64,000 nt of DNA from Pseudoflavitalea rhizosphaerae. Its GTDB lineage: Bacteria; Bacteroidota; Bacteroidia; Chitinophagales; Chitinophagaceae. The stretch is taken from NCBI RefSeq assembly GCF_003991355.1, contig NZ_RCSU01000004.1:186001-250000 (forward strand). The letters run 5' to 3'. Shown one piece after another: positions 9,314 through 17,025 of this stretch; the first letter of the stretch is position 1; each line of letters starts with the position of its first letter. A model generated the notes under the pieces. It saw only the letters and a program-made list of their open reading frames with translations. It was not told where the DNA came from and made no database searches. The position numbers and the translations under genes are program-made.

Positions 9314-9945
9314 GTAAAGGAAAAAAAGAAGGCATATCACGCACACAGCTGATGGGCCTTCTCTTTGTTACAGCAATAAGTGTAGCGGGAATCGTTTTCC
9401 TGGCCATTTCTCTTTCGAAGCCAGACCCGCTCCCTTTCCCAGGTCCGCCTGAACATGCACCCGGGCCGTTTTCCTTCCTGAATCAAAACGGGGAACTGGT
9501 CACGGAAAAAAGCGTGGAAGGAAAAGTAACGGTGGTGGAATATTTTTTCACCACCTGTCCTGGTATCTGCAAAGTGATGAACAAGAACCTCGAACTGGTC
9601 TATACTGCTTTTAAGAACAGCCGGGAGGTTTGCATATTGTCTCATACTGTAGATCCGCTTCATGATTCAGTAAATGTGCTTCATGAATATAGTGAACGAT
9701 TGCAAGTACAGTCCCCGGTATGGCAGTTCCTTACCGGCGATAAGGAAAAGCTCTATAAGGCTGCTCGGATAGACTATCTGCTGGCTGTGGAAGATCCGCC
9801 AACTGAGATCGAAAATGATTTCATTCACACGGAATATGTAGCGTTACTGGATAAGGAAAGAAGGATCCGGGGGTTCTATAATGCAACGGATCTGAAGATG
9901 GTCAGGAAACTCATCGATGATATCAGGAAATTATTGGAGGAATAG
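9310..9945 (+). CDS. SCO1/SenC-family copper chaperone-like protein
   Basis: 211 residues with an N-terminal membrane anchor (about 14-35) and a thioredoxin fold. The metal site is complete: CPGIC (about C83 and C87) and a distant histidine in FIHTEYVALL (about H173). Known relatives deliver copper to the CuA site of cytochrome oxidase or act as thiol oxidoreductases. Last gene of the copper-type block; starts inside the preceding gene. Confidence 0.9.
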   Translation: MSKGKKEGISRTQLMGLLFVTAISVAGIVFLAISLSKPDPLPFPGPPEHAPGPFSFLNQNGELVTEKSVEGKVTVVEYFFTTCPGICKVMNKNLELVYTAFKNSREVCILSHTVDPLHDSVNVLHEYSERLQVQSPVWQFLTGDKEKLYKAARIDYLLAVEDPPTEIENDFIHTEYVALLDKERRIRGFYNATDLKMVRKLIDDIRKLLEE

Positions 9946-10319
9946 AAACGAAGGATAAATGAAGTAACTTGAATACGATTGGGTGGATGTAAATAATCTC
10001 GAACTGTAATGTAATGGCATTTTTTCCTGCGCAGGAAAGTGGAAGTAACCTTGTGTTTCATCAGCAGGGAACAACAATATACTTTCATGTTCCTGACAGT
10101 TATTTTTTGGTTGATGAAAATCTGCCGGATTCGAAAAGTATTCGGTTGAGCATCCCTATCGAAAAATACAAGGCCGTTTCCTTCCTCATTTCCGAACCTG
10201 GTTCCGGTCTTTGCCAGTGGAAAGCTCCTCGCTTTGTAATTATAAAGTTTGTAAGATTTGATGCATTGCATTTGAAAAATGGACGCATGAGGTTCTAAAA
10301 AAAATTAGTGATTATAAAA
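9946..10319. other. 374 bp gap without a convincing gene
   Basis: Between the SCO-like gene and the MerC operator. One frame on the + strand (10014-10298, 94 codons) begins with ATG and could encode a protein rich in hydrophobic and aromatic residues, but I see no domain, no clear signal peptide and no ribosome binding site, and the opposite strand is open over the same stretch. I do not call a gene here. Confidence 0.4.
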
Positions 10320-10334
10320 TGCAACAATGTTGCA
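10320..10334 (+). promoter_or_regulatory. Zur/Fur-like operator A, upstream of the MerC gene
   Basis: The palindrome TGCAACA-A-TGTTGCA. It lies 8 bp before TAGCTTTG (10343-10350), a perfect match to the Bacteroidota -7 element TAnnTTTG, so a bound repressor would cover the -33 region. The same motif recurs at 16367-16381 and 16457-16471 in front of metal genes. Assignment to a zinc-responsive Fur-family regulator is inferred from the genes controlled. Confidence 0.75.
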
Positions 10335-10374
10335 ATAATTGTTAGCTTTGTTTATCTAATCAATTCTCGCAGTT

Positions 10375-10755
10375 ATGAAAATCAGTTACGACCACCTGGG
10401 GATCTTTACTTCTGTACTTTGCGCTATTCACTGCACTGTATTGCCATTGCTTGTAAGCAGTCTTCCTTTTTTGGGGATCGATATCATGGAGAGCGCTGCT
10501 GTTGAATGGGGGATGATAGCGCTGGCATTTGTTTTTGGATACTTCTCGCTCAATCATGGCTATCGCCGCCATCATCACAGGGTATTGCCTTCATTGTTGT
10601 TCTGTTCCGGGTTCCTGTTATTGATCGTTAACCAGTTAACAGAAGAAGCATACCTGATGTTTTGTATTCCGGCGGCAGCGGTGCTCATTATAACAGCACA
10701 TGTAACCAATATCGTTTTTACCCGGAGAACAACCGCCAAACTGAAGGTTACCTGA
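10375..10755 (+). CDS. MerC-domain membrane protein
   Basis: 126 residues with four predicted membrane helices (about 8-30, 42-60, 68-86, 92-112) and the MerC-type motif CAIHCTVLPLL in the first helix. A cluster of histidines (YRRHHHR) lies in the cytoplasmic loop. MerC proteins of mercury operons import Hg(II); in Bacteroidota, single MerC-domain genes without mer genes are widespread and probably move another soft metal. The operator upstream is shared with the zinc-locus operons, which makes zinc the likely cargo. It ends 8 bp inside the oppositely directed gene at 10748. Confidence 0.8.
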   Translation: MKISYDHLGIFTSVLCAIHCTVLPLLVSSLPFLGIDIMESAAVEWGMIALAFVFGYFSLNHGYRRHHHRVLPSLLFCSGFLLLIVNQLTEEAYLMFCIPAAAVLIITAHVTNIVFTRRTTAKLKVT

Positions 10756-11305
10756 TTTCTGCTGCGTTCCGGAAGATGTAAATGAAATCGTTCACATCGG
10801 TATCGTTCAGGTCCATCGTGCCTGATACCGTTACGTATTCATCCAGTTTGAAGCGGCGTGGCTTTTTCTGGAATTTGAGAGAGACCACTGATTCCGGGCC
10901 GCTCTTGCCACAGAAGTAACAGGCGGCATAAGTGTACCTGGAAACCGCATACAATCCCTCTGCGATATTTAACGGCACCATGTATCCTGAGATCGTAAGT
11001 TGCTGACCTTTCAGTTTTTTTACATTATTACCGAAAACAGGATACATGAAATCCAGCTGCATTTCCTCATTCCATTTTGATTTGTAAGTAACATCTTTCA
11101 GCGTCTGCCAACTGATTATTTTGTTCTGAAGATCGCTTGAAGTGTATCGAATGTCTATTGCGTCCTGTTGTTTCGATGATTTGTTTTTCCTGTACGAAAA
11201 GCTTGTATCATTAAAACTGTTGTGACTGCACAGGGAAGAAATATTGCTACAGGCTACCACCAGTAACAGGCAGGTGTAGATGATATATTGTCTGATCTTA
11301 TTCAT
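10748..11305 (-). CDS. DUF3299-like lipoprotein of a zinc-locus ABC system
   Basis: About 185 residues from the ATG at 11305, which overlaps the stop of the permease gene; an upstream start at 11344 would lie deep inside that gene. The signal peptide ends LLLVVACSNI (lipobox). The C-terminal half has LKGQQLTISGYMVPLN and YAACYFCGKSGPES, the pattern of a small OB-like domain related to DUF3299 with a CxxC-type pair. In gamma-proteobacteria (Pseudomonas PA4063-PA4066) a similar protein is encoded with an ABC ATPase and FtsX-type permease and is zinc-regulated. Last gene of the leftward operon. Its exact job is unknown. Confidence 0.7.
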   Translation of the reverse strand: MNKIRQYIIYTCLLLVVACSNISSLCSHNSFNDTSFSYRKNKSSKQQDAIDIRYTSSDLQNKIISWQTLKDVTYKSKWNEEMQLDFMYPVFGNNVKKLKGQQLTISGYMVPLNIAEGLYAVSRYTYAACYFCGKSGPESVVSLKFQKKPRRFKLDEYVTVSGTMDLNDTDVNDFIYIFRNAAEIR

Positions 11306-12572
11306 GCGACAATGTTTTAGAGATATTGATGAACCAGGCGCCAATGGCGGGTATCAGCGCGGCTGCCAGTGAAAGAAAAATTGTTAGCAGACATAAGTTC
11401 AATTCTTCCGGCACATGGAATGTAAAAGGGGAAACGGACAGGCGATAATCGCTTTCCAGTTTGTCTGCCATGGCCCCGATCACCAGCCGGCTGGCTGTAA
11501 GTCCTGTTACCAGTGCAGCCATACAGAGTATGCCGGCTTCCAGCAGCAAGAGGAATAATAATCTACTCCTGGATGCCCCCATCGTGCGCATGAGCGCCAG
11601 TTCATATTTCCTTTCTTTGAGTGAATTGAACAGCGCCACGAAAATGCTCAGACCTGAAAGGATCATAATGCCAATGCCCACGGCTGTAAGTACATCGATA
11701 CCGATGCCGAAAAGAGAGAAGAGGCGATTGATCTCGATGGCAGGCACTGCCGCCATCAGGCCCGTCTGCTCATTGATGGTGCGGGGTAACTGGATACTGG
11801 CAACAGGGTTACGGAATTTCAGGAGAACGGCTGTGAGTTCCCTGCTTGTTGAATCAGCATTTTGGTGCTGGTGTTGTTCATCGTGTTCCGCATGGTGTTC
11901 TCCTGTATGTTCTGCGTGATGTTCTTCATCATTTTCAGCTTCATGATCTCCCTGTTCTCCATGTTCATGGATCTTCCATACGCTTTCAAGATTAGTGATC
12001 AGCAGGTTGTCTGTGATCTGACCGGTAGGCTTCAGTATTCCGGTTATCGTGTAAGGATGGTCGTTATGTGCTTCTGCGTGTTCATCATTGCCGTGGGTGC
12101 TGTAGAATTTGCTGCCTGGTTTCAGGCCGAGCTTTTGTGCGATGCCATGACCTGCCACTACTTCAAAGTCTGCGGCATTGAATTTTCCCCTGATGAGCCC
12201 TATGCCTGGCTGCTTCACAAATTCCTGTGTGGTTCCAACAATGCTGTAGCCTTTGTATGCATCTCCATATGCCAGCGGTATGGCAGTGGCTACATAAGGA
12301 TGCTGCATCCATTTTTCCACTTCTGCATATTTGATGTTTCCGGTTGGCGCATCAATATGGAATACGGCGGAAAGGACCAGTTGTAATGGGCTTCCTTTTG
12401 CGCCGATCACCATATCAACATTACTGATACTCCTGCTGAACTGTTGTTCAAAGCGTTGCTGAAAAAGCAGCAGTACTGAAATAATAGCCACGCTGACTGC
12501 AAGCAGCAGCCAACTGAGTAAGGTATTGAGCGGTTTTTGCCAGAGGTTTTTCCAGGCGATCTTTAATAACAT
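11298..12572 (-). CDS. FtsX/MacB-like ABC permease with His-rich periplasmic loop
   Basis: 424 residues: one N-terminal helix (about 15-37), a large extracytoplasmic domain (about 38-290) and three C-terminal helices, the MacB/LolC/FtsX plan. The extracytoplasmic domain contains THGNDEHAEAHNDH (about 159-172) and a second run at about 201-237 rich in His, Glu and Asp, with some fifteen histidines in total. Such loops bind zinc. The gene follows the ATPase gene with no gap, so the two form one transporter. Similar permeases in Pseudomonas are in the zinc regulon. It may move lipoproteins or another large substrate rather than the ion itself. Confidence 0.88.
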   Translation of the reverse strand: MLLKIAWKNLWQKPLNTLLSWLLLAVSVAIISVLLLFQQRFEQQFSRSISNVDMVIGAKGSPLQLVLSAVFHIDAPTGNIKYAEVEKWMQHPYVATAIPLAYGDAYKGYSIVGTTQEFVKQPGIGLIRGKFNAADFEVVAGHGIAQKLGLKPGSKFYSTHGNDEHAEAHNDHPYTITGILKPTGQITDNLLITNLESVWKIHEHGEQGDHEAENDEEHHAEHTGEHHAEHDEQHQHQNADSTSRELTAVLLKFRNPVASIQLPRTINEQTGLMAAVPAIEINRLFSLFGIGIDVLTAVGIGIMILSGLSIFVALFNSLKERKYELALMRTMGASRSRLLFLLLLEAGILCMAALVTGLTASRLVIGAMADKLESDYRLSVSPFTFHVPEELNLCLLTIFLSLAAALIPAIGAWFINISKTLSHE

Positions 12573-13199
12573 CTAAATTCCAATTGTATTCCCAAAAATG
12601 TTTTTCAGGCGCTGATCATGAGTTACTATTACAAGCGCCGCATCTGCGATGGCTGCCTGTTCCTTCAATATTGCAGCCACGATAGCGCAATGCTCGTCAT
12701 CGAGGCTGGAAGTTGGTTCATCTGCGAGGATGATCGATTGATCATTGATCAATGCTCTTGCGATAGACACACGCTGCTGCTGGCCCTGGCTCAGTTCTGC
12801 CGGTTTCTTGTGGATCTTCTCTGCCAGGTTGAGGCGATCGAGTAAGCATTTTGCTTTTTCCGGATCCGTTATTTTCCCGGAGAGCTTCGCGGCCAGCAGT
12901 ATATTGTCCAGTACCGTGAGGCTTTGAACAAAATGGGATTGCTGGAAAACGATGCCGATCTTTTGGCCGCGAAAACTGTCCAGTTTTTTTTCGGAAAGGG
13001 TAGTGATATTTTTTCCATGAATATGGATCTCACCGGAGGAGGGCCGGAGAATGCCGGCCAGTAAATGCAACAGGGTTGTTTTGCCATGGCCGGAATTTCC
13101 GGTGATCAATAAAGCTTCTCCCGCCCTGCAATACAGGTCGGGAAAATGGAAATGATTTCCATTTTTGTAGGAGAAGGTGACGGATCTTGTTTGTAACAT
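12573..13199 (-). CDS. ABC transporter ATPase (LolD/MacB type)
   Basis: 208 residues with Walker A GNSGHGKT (about 34-41), Q-loop VFQQSHFVQSL, signature LSQGQQQR, Walker B IILADEPTSSLD and the switch VTHDQRL. All catalytic motifs are intact. Belongs to the LolD/MacB-type ATPases that pair with FtsX-like permeases, here the next gene downstream, whose start directly abuts this stop. Slightly shorter than typical LolD (about 230). Confidence 0.9.
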   Translation of the reverse strand: MLQTRSVTFSYKNGNHFHFPDLYCRAGEALLITGNSGHGKTTLLHLLAGILRPSSGEIHIHGKNITTLSEKKLDSFRGQKIGIVFQQSHFVQSLTVLDNILLAAKLSGKITDPEKAKCLLDRLNLAEKIHKKPAELSQGQQQRVSIARALINDQSIILADEPTSSLDDEHCAIVAAILKEQAAIADAALVIVTHDQRLKNIFGNTIGI

Positions 13200-13203
13200 A
13201 TCA

Positions 13204-14607
13204 TCAGTTATTATGCTTCACCCCGGTGGCGTTCAGCATGAGGTAATGCAGGTCTGTATTTTTTAAGAAAGGCTTCAGCAGTTCACTGCCTGGTCCATAG
13301 GCAGCCAGTTCCACATAATCGGCGGAATGGTCCATCGATCCCCATCCTACGGAAGTAAAGGATTGCTGCAATTGCGCCAGGTATTTGAATGGCAGTTTTC
13401 TCGGATTGTACAATCCACTTTCATCCAATGCAGAATAGTGTTTCAGAAGTTCCCCGGCTTCCTGTTGTTGCAATACTATGCCCTGTGCATATTCGATCCT
13501 TTCGATCACTTGTTGGGTGGTGAAGTTTTTATTGATGCCATTCAAGATCCAATCGTTGGTGTGTTTGAAATGCTGGATATGATCGAAATTGCTGTTGGCT
13601 TTATCGCCATAAAAGAGGCCGGGGTTGGCATTGCCGTGATCTGTTGTGATGATGACGAGTGTGTTCCTGTCTTTTTCTGCAAAATCGATAGCCACTTTAA
13701 CAGCATCATCAAATTGCAATTGGTCATAGAGCAGCGCCCCCACATCATTGGCATGGGCTGCCCAGTCTACTTTTCCACTTTCTACCTGCAATACGAATCC
13801 CTTTTTATTGCTGCTCATCACTTCGATGGCTTTGGCAGTCATTTCAGCGAGGGTAGGGATGGTGTTGATGTGGTCTTTGTTTTGCAACCTGTCTAATGCA
13901 TAGGGCAGTCCGTCTTCATGGAATACGCCCAGTAAAGGTTTTTTTCCATCGGCCTTCATCATCTCTTCCCTGGTCAGCGCTACTTCGTATGATTGTTGAC
14001 GGTAGACAGACAACAGATCCTGTTTGTCTTTTCGTTTGTCGGCGGTGAAATATTCCAGTCCGCCGCCCATCATTACGTCGAATCGGAGGGGCAGGTATTG
14101 TGTGGCGATTTCCGCCTGGTCTCCACGCTTGTTGTTGTTGATGCAGAATCCTGCGGGCGTGGCGTGCGTGATGGGAACGGTGGTAACGCAGCCCACGGAT
14201 TTTCCGGCGGCTTTGAATTTTTGCAGGATGGGCGTGTGCTTCGTTCCATCCGGGCTTACATTCAGCGAGCCATTGTTCACACGCACGCCGCCTCCCCAGG
14301 AGGAACTTCCTGCGGCGGAATCCGTGACCATCGAACTGGCGGATGCAGTGTCCATCAGCGCCTTCACCACTTTCTTTTCTTCATACAGTTTCATCCAGTG
14401 GCTTTGTGATCCTTCTTTCCGTTGCTTTAAGAGACTGGCCATGTTCAGTGTGCCGGTACTCATACCATCGCTGACAAGGAAGATGATATTGTGGGCCTGC
14501 TGTTTCCCGGGCTTGCTGTCAATGGTATTGCCCAAAATAGGATGGCCTGTCAACGTTGTTCCCAACAGGGCGAGAGAACCATTCCTGAAAAAATCCCTTC
14601 TTTGCAT
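13204..14607 (-). CDS. alkaline phosphatase with Tat-type signal
   Basis: 467 residues. The N-terminus RRDFFRNGSLALLG resembles a twin-arginine signal. Phosphatase motifs: VSDGM (about D47), the nucleophile in VTDSAAG (about S97), TTDHGNANPG and HSADYVELAAYG, which supply the zinc ligands in this superfamily. Exported hydrolase that removes phosphate from esters. Unusual is its place in the middle of an operon that looks zinc-repressed: a zinc enzyme made under zinc limitation. It may release zinc or phosphate from surface ligands, or its regulation may be coupled for another reason. Confidence 0.88.
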   Translation of the reverse strand: MQRRDFFRNGSLALLGTTLTGHPILGNTIDSKPGKQQAHNIIFLVSDGMSTGTLNMASLLKQRKEGSQSHWMKLYEEKKVVKALMDTASASSMVTDSAAGSSSWGGGVRVNNGSLNVSPDGTKHTPILQKFKAAGKSVGCVTTVPITHATPAGFCINNNKRGDQAEIATQYLPLRFDVMMGGGLEYFTADKRKDKQDLLSVYRQQSYEVALTREEMMKADGKKPLLGVFHEDGLPYALDRLQNKDHINTIPTLAEMTAKAIEVMSSNKKGFVLQVESGKVDWAAHANDVGALLYDQLQFDDAVKVAIDFAEKDRNTLVIITTDHGNANPGLFYGDKANSNFDHIQHFKHTNDWILNGINKNFTTQQVIERIEYAQGIVLQQQEAGELLKHYSALDESGLYNPRKLPFKYLAQLQQSFTSVGWGSMDHSADYVELAAYGPGSELLKPFLKNTDLHYLMLNATGVKHNN

Positions 14608-14628
14608 GTTGCTTATTTTACAGTTTGT

Positions 14629-15831
14629 TTAGAATGCCGGAAAAGGGTCGCTGAAGGAAATGTATTGCTGCATTTGCTCCAGTTCCTGTGAATCGCACAA
14701 GCAGCTTTCAAGTTCATTGTAAATGGCGCCTTTGTTGAGGTCCTGACCAATGATCACTATCTCGATATGCCTGTCGCCGAAACGCTTGTCCCAGTTACGT
14801 TCTATGCTCAGCTGGTTGTCAACGAACGCTGCGTAGCGGATCCGTTCGCTGAACGGCATGCTGCTCCACCATACGCCTGCTTTATCTGCGCGCAGGCTGC
14901 TTCCGGCCTGGCTCCAGTTGAGCGCGTCATTGGGGCGGGATGCTATCCAGAACAATCCTTTGCTCCGGATGATATTACTATGCCATTCTGTGTTGAGGTA
15001 ATTCCACCAGCGTTGCGGATGAAAGGGGCGGCGGCTTTTGAAAACAAAGCTGCTGATCCCGTATTCTTCTGTTTCCGGTTTGTGATGGCCTTTGTTCATT
15101 TCTTCGATCCAACCGGCGCTTTGGGAAGTCTTTTCAAAATCGAAGAGGCCGGTATGTAGTATATCTTTCAAAGGTAATTTGCCGAATGCTGTTTCAATGA
15201 TCCTGGCGGAAGCATTCAGTTTTCTTAACACTGATCTGAGGATCCCGATCTGTTCATCGGTCACCAAATCTGTTTTGTTGAGGATGATCACATTTGCAAA
15301 TTCTACCTGGTCTGTAAGCAGGTTCACAATGGTGCGATGATCATCCTGCATATCGGTGAGTTGCCGGTTTTGCAGGGTATCCATGGTGCTGTAGTCCCTG
15401 ATGAAATTGAAAGCATCCACTACGGTTACCATTGTATCAAGTTTACTGATGGCTCTCAGATCGATGCCATTGGCCTGGTCCTGGTAGCAAAAGGTTTGCG
15501 CAACAGGCAGTGGCTCACTGATGCCGGTGGATTCGATAAGGAGGTAATCGAAACGTTCTTCCCTGGCCAGTTTCTCCACTTCTTTCAGGAGATCATCGCG
15601 CAGGGTGCAGCAGATACAGCCATTGCTCATTTCCACCAGTTGTTCTTCCGTTCTGCTAAGAGTGGTTTGTTGTTGCACCAGTTGTGCATCGATATTCACT
15701 TCACTCATATCGTTTACGATCACTGCCACTTTCAGGCCTTCGCGATTGTTGATCACATGGTTCAGAAGGGTGGTTTTGCCAGCGCCGAGAAAACCGCTCA
15801 ATACGGTTACAGGTAATTTATGTTGAGGCAT
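14629..15831 (-). CDS. COG0523 GTPase (CobW/ZNG1-type metallochaperone)
   Basis: 400 residues. P-loop GFLGAGKTT (13-21), metal motif GCICC (C72, C74, C75), NKTD for guanine recognition, and a C-terminal CobW_C domain (about 265-370). COG0523 proteins bind zinc through the CxCC site and deliver it to client enzymes; those in Zur operons support survival in low zinc. Second gene of the leftward operon; a long palindromic repeat separates it from the first. Confidence 0.92.
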   Translation of the reverse strand: MPQHKLPVTVLSGFLGAGKTTLLNHVINNREGLKVAVIVNDMSEVNIDAQLVQQQTTLSRTEEQLVEMSNGCICCTLRDDLLKEVEKLAREERFDYLLIESTGISEPLPVAQTFCYQDQANGIDLRAISKLDTMVTVVDAFNFIRDYSTMDTLQNRQLTDMQDDHRTIVNLLTDQVEFANVIILNKTDLVTDEQIGILRSVLRKLNASARIIETAFGKLPLKDILHTGLFDFEKTSQSAGWIEEMNKGHHKPETEEYGISSFVFKSRRPFHPQRWWNYLNTEWHSNIIRSKGLFWIASRPNDALNWSQAGSSLRADKAGVWWSSMPFSERIRYAAFVDNQLSIERNWDKRFGDRHIEIVIIGQDLNKGAIYNELESCLCDSQELEQMQQYISFSDPFPAF

Positions 15832-15882
15832 GATTATACTTTTGATGTTGCGTACAGGAATAAATGGATTCTTTCGGTGTAG

Positions 15883-15988
15883 CCAGTCGCTCGCCTCCGG
15901 CGAGTGACTTCTAATTGTTCGCCTCCGGCGAACACAGCGTCGCCGGAGGCGACTAAATACAAGTCACTCGCCGGAGGCGAGCGACTGG
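15883..15988. repeat. compound palindrome R1, copy 1
   Basis: Arms 15883-15910 and 15961-15988 are perfect 28-bp inverted repeats of each other. Between them lie two shorter hairpins (about 15917-15933 and 15939-15953) built from the same core CGCCTCCGGCG. Starts 20 bp after the stop of the small leftward gene and before the COG0523 gene, so it is inside the transcript. Two more copies are at 16834-16956 and 20717-20838. Confidence 0.92.
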
Positions 15989-16007
15989 CAGCACGCGAAG
16001 TATTTTC

Positions 16008-16337
16008 TTATACCTGCGGAGGGCCCCTGCTATCTACATGAAGGAGATGGTCTGCATTCAGACTGGTGAGTAAGCGACAAAGCAAAGAAGGGAAGTATAC
16101 GGGATAAAACTGCAAGTGAATATCACCGGTAGTAAGTGCGTCTTTGGCAAGCTGGTAATCACAAATATTACAGGCCTGATGGCTTTCGTGCTCAACAAAT
16201 GTTTTCTCCAGGCGCCATTCCTGGTGATGTTGATGTAACTCGTGCGAGTGAATGATTTTGATGATATGCACCCAGCACATCACTGCCAATAGCAGCGATG
16301 CGATCAGTTTACTGTGGTATGCAGTTCCGCGGTGCAT
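16008..16337 (-). CDS. small exported His/Cys protein (CxxCD, C-terminal RGPP)
   Basis: 109 residues: hydrophobic segment (about 9-28), a His-rich stretch (IIHSHELHQHHQEW), ACNICDYQLAKDAL and the tail DSRGPPQV. The gene at 16475 is a divergent paralogue with the same plan. The layout resembles DUF2946-like small exported proteins near TonB and metal genes; I do not know a function. The ATG at 16337 is 6 bp from a perfect -7 element, so the message should be nearly leaderless. First gene of the leftward zinc-type operon. Confidence 0.75.
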   Translation of the reverse strand: MHRGTAYHSKLIASLLLAVMCWVHIIKIIHSHELHQHHQEWRLEKTFVEHESHQACNICDYQLAKDALTTGDIHLQFYPVYFPSLLCRLLTSLNADHLLHVDSRGPPQV

Positions 16338-16342
16338 GAGGG

Positions 16343-16350
16343 CAAAGATA
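16343..16350 (-). promoter_or_regulatory. -7 promoter element of the leftward zinc operon
   Basis: On the minus strand this reads TATCTTTG, a perfect TAnnTTTG. About 18 bp upstream is a TTG that belongs to operator B, giving a TTG-N18-TATCTTTG promoter. The predicted start of transcription is within a few bases of the ATG at 16337. Confidence 0.75.
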
Positions 16351-16366
16351 GGGGAATTCTTATTTT

Positions 16367-16381
16367 TGCAACAATGTTGTA
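16367..16381 (-). promoter_or_regulatory. Zur/Fur-like operator B
   Basis: TGCAACAATGTTGTA, differing from operator A at one base. It covers the -33 element of the leftward promoter, so binding would block RNA polymerase. The sequence sits in the 137-bp region between two divergent operons. Confidence 0.75.
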
Positions 16382-16456
16382 TTTTTTAATAATCAGCTAG
16401 CAGACGGTTCTCCCAAATTTAAATCCCGAATTAATTCGAAAGTTTCACTGAAATTT

Positions 16457-16471
16457 TGCAACTTTGTTGCA
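16457..16471 (+). promoter_or_regulatory. Zur/Fur-like operator C with embedded -7 element
   Basis: TGCAAC-TTT-GTTGCA, a perfect 6-3-6 palindrome. CAACTTTG within it (16459-16466) is one base from TAnnTTTG, so the operator and promoter core coincide. The start codon of the rightward operon is only 4-10 bp downstream. Confidence 0.75.
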
Positions 16472-16474
16472 TTC

Positions 16475-16819
16475 GTGAAAATGCAATGTAAATATCGATC
16501 TGAGAAAGCCGGCAAGATGATCGCCATCTTCTTGCTGGCTTGCTTTGCGTTTATCACTTTTCTGCCGCTGGCCCATTCCCATTTCTGCAATGGTCATATA
16601 GAAAATGTTGCCGACGATGATTCCGGCACGGTTACGCCTGTTTGTAAATTGTGCGATCAAATTGCGCAACAAAATGGAAAGGAATTCTTCCTTACCTATC
16701 CACCCAGGATCATTCCTGTACTTCCTGCACCGATCGAACATAACGGTGTTGTATGTGCGGGAATATATGAGATGACCCTTAATGCCTTTACCAACAAAGG
16801 CCCGCCTGCATTGGCATAG
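16475..16819 (+). CDS. small exported Cys/His protein, paralogue of the 16008 gene
   Basis: 114 residues from a GTG at 16475; an ATG at 16481 is two codons in. Hydrophobic segment (about 14-33) ends LAHSHFCNGH, followed by VCKLCDQIA and a C-terminal NKGPPALA. Membrane segment, HSH, CxxCD and GPP tail are in the same order as in the gene at 16008, so the two are paralogues on either side of a shared control region. Likely binds metal outside the cytoplasm; function unknown. Heads the rightward operon with the TonB receptor. Confidence 0.75.
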   Translation: MKMQCKYRSEKAGKMIAIFLLACFAFITFLPLAHSHFCNGHIENVADDDSGTVTPVCKLCDQIAQQNGKEFFLTYPPRIIPVLPAPIEHNGVVCAGIYEMTLNAFTNKGPPALA

Positions 16820-16833
16820 CCCCAACTTTTATC

Positions 16834-16956
16834 GGAGAGCCCACTCGCTCGCCTCTGGCGAGTGAGCGCTATTGGTTCGCCTCCGGCGAACATTGAACTC
16901 GCCAGAGGCGAGCAAGTACAAGTCACTCGCCAGAGGCGAGCGACTGCCAGCTCTCC
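16834..16956. repeat. compound palindrome R1, copy 2
   Basis: Same architecture as copy 1, but the core of the outer stems reads CGCCTCTGGCG on the left and CGCCAGAGGCG on the right, so pairing is kept although the sequence changed. The outermost GGAGAGC (16834-16840) pairs with GCTCTCC (16950-16956). Begins 14 bp after the stop of the small gene and ends 69 bp before the TonB receptor gene. Confidence 0.92.
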
Positions 16957-17025
16957 GGCTATTCGGAACGCTGCATTATTATCTCACTCATTTTACTGGC
17001 TTTGGGCTTGTAGAGCTCACGTTGT

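Noticed and set aside
10014-10298. 94-codon + strand frame
   Set aside because: No domain, no ribosome site, and the other strand is open as well; kept only as a note in the gap feature.
10375-10755. Mercury resistance operon
   Set aside because: MerC occurs alone, without MerA, MerT, MerP or MerR, and its operator is shared with zinc genes.
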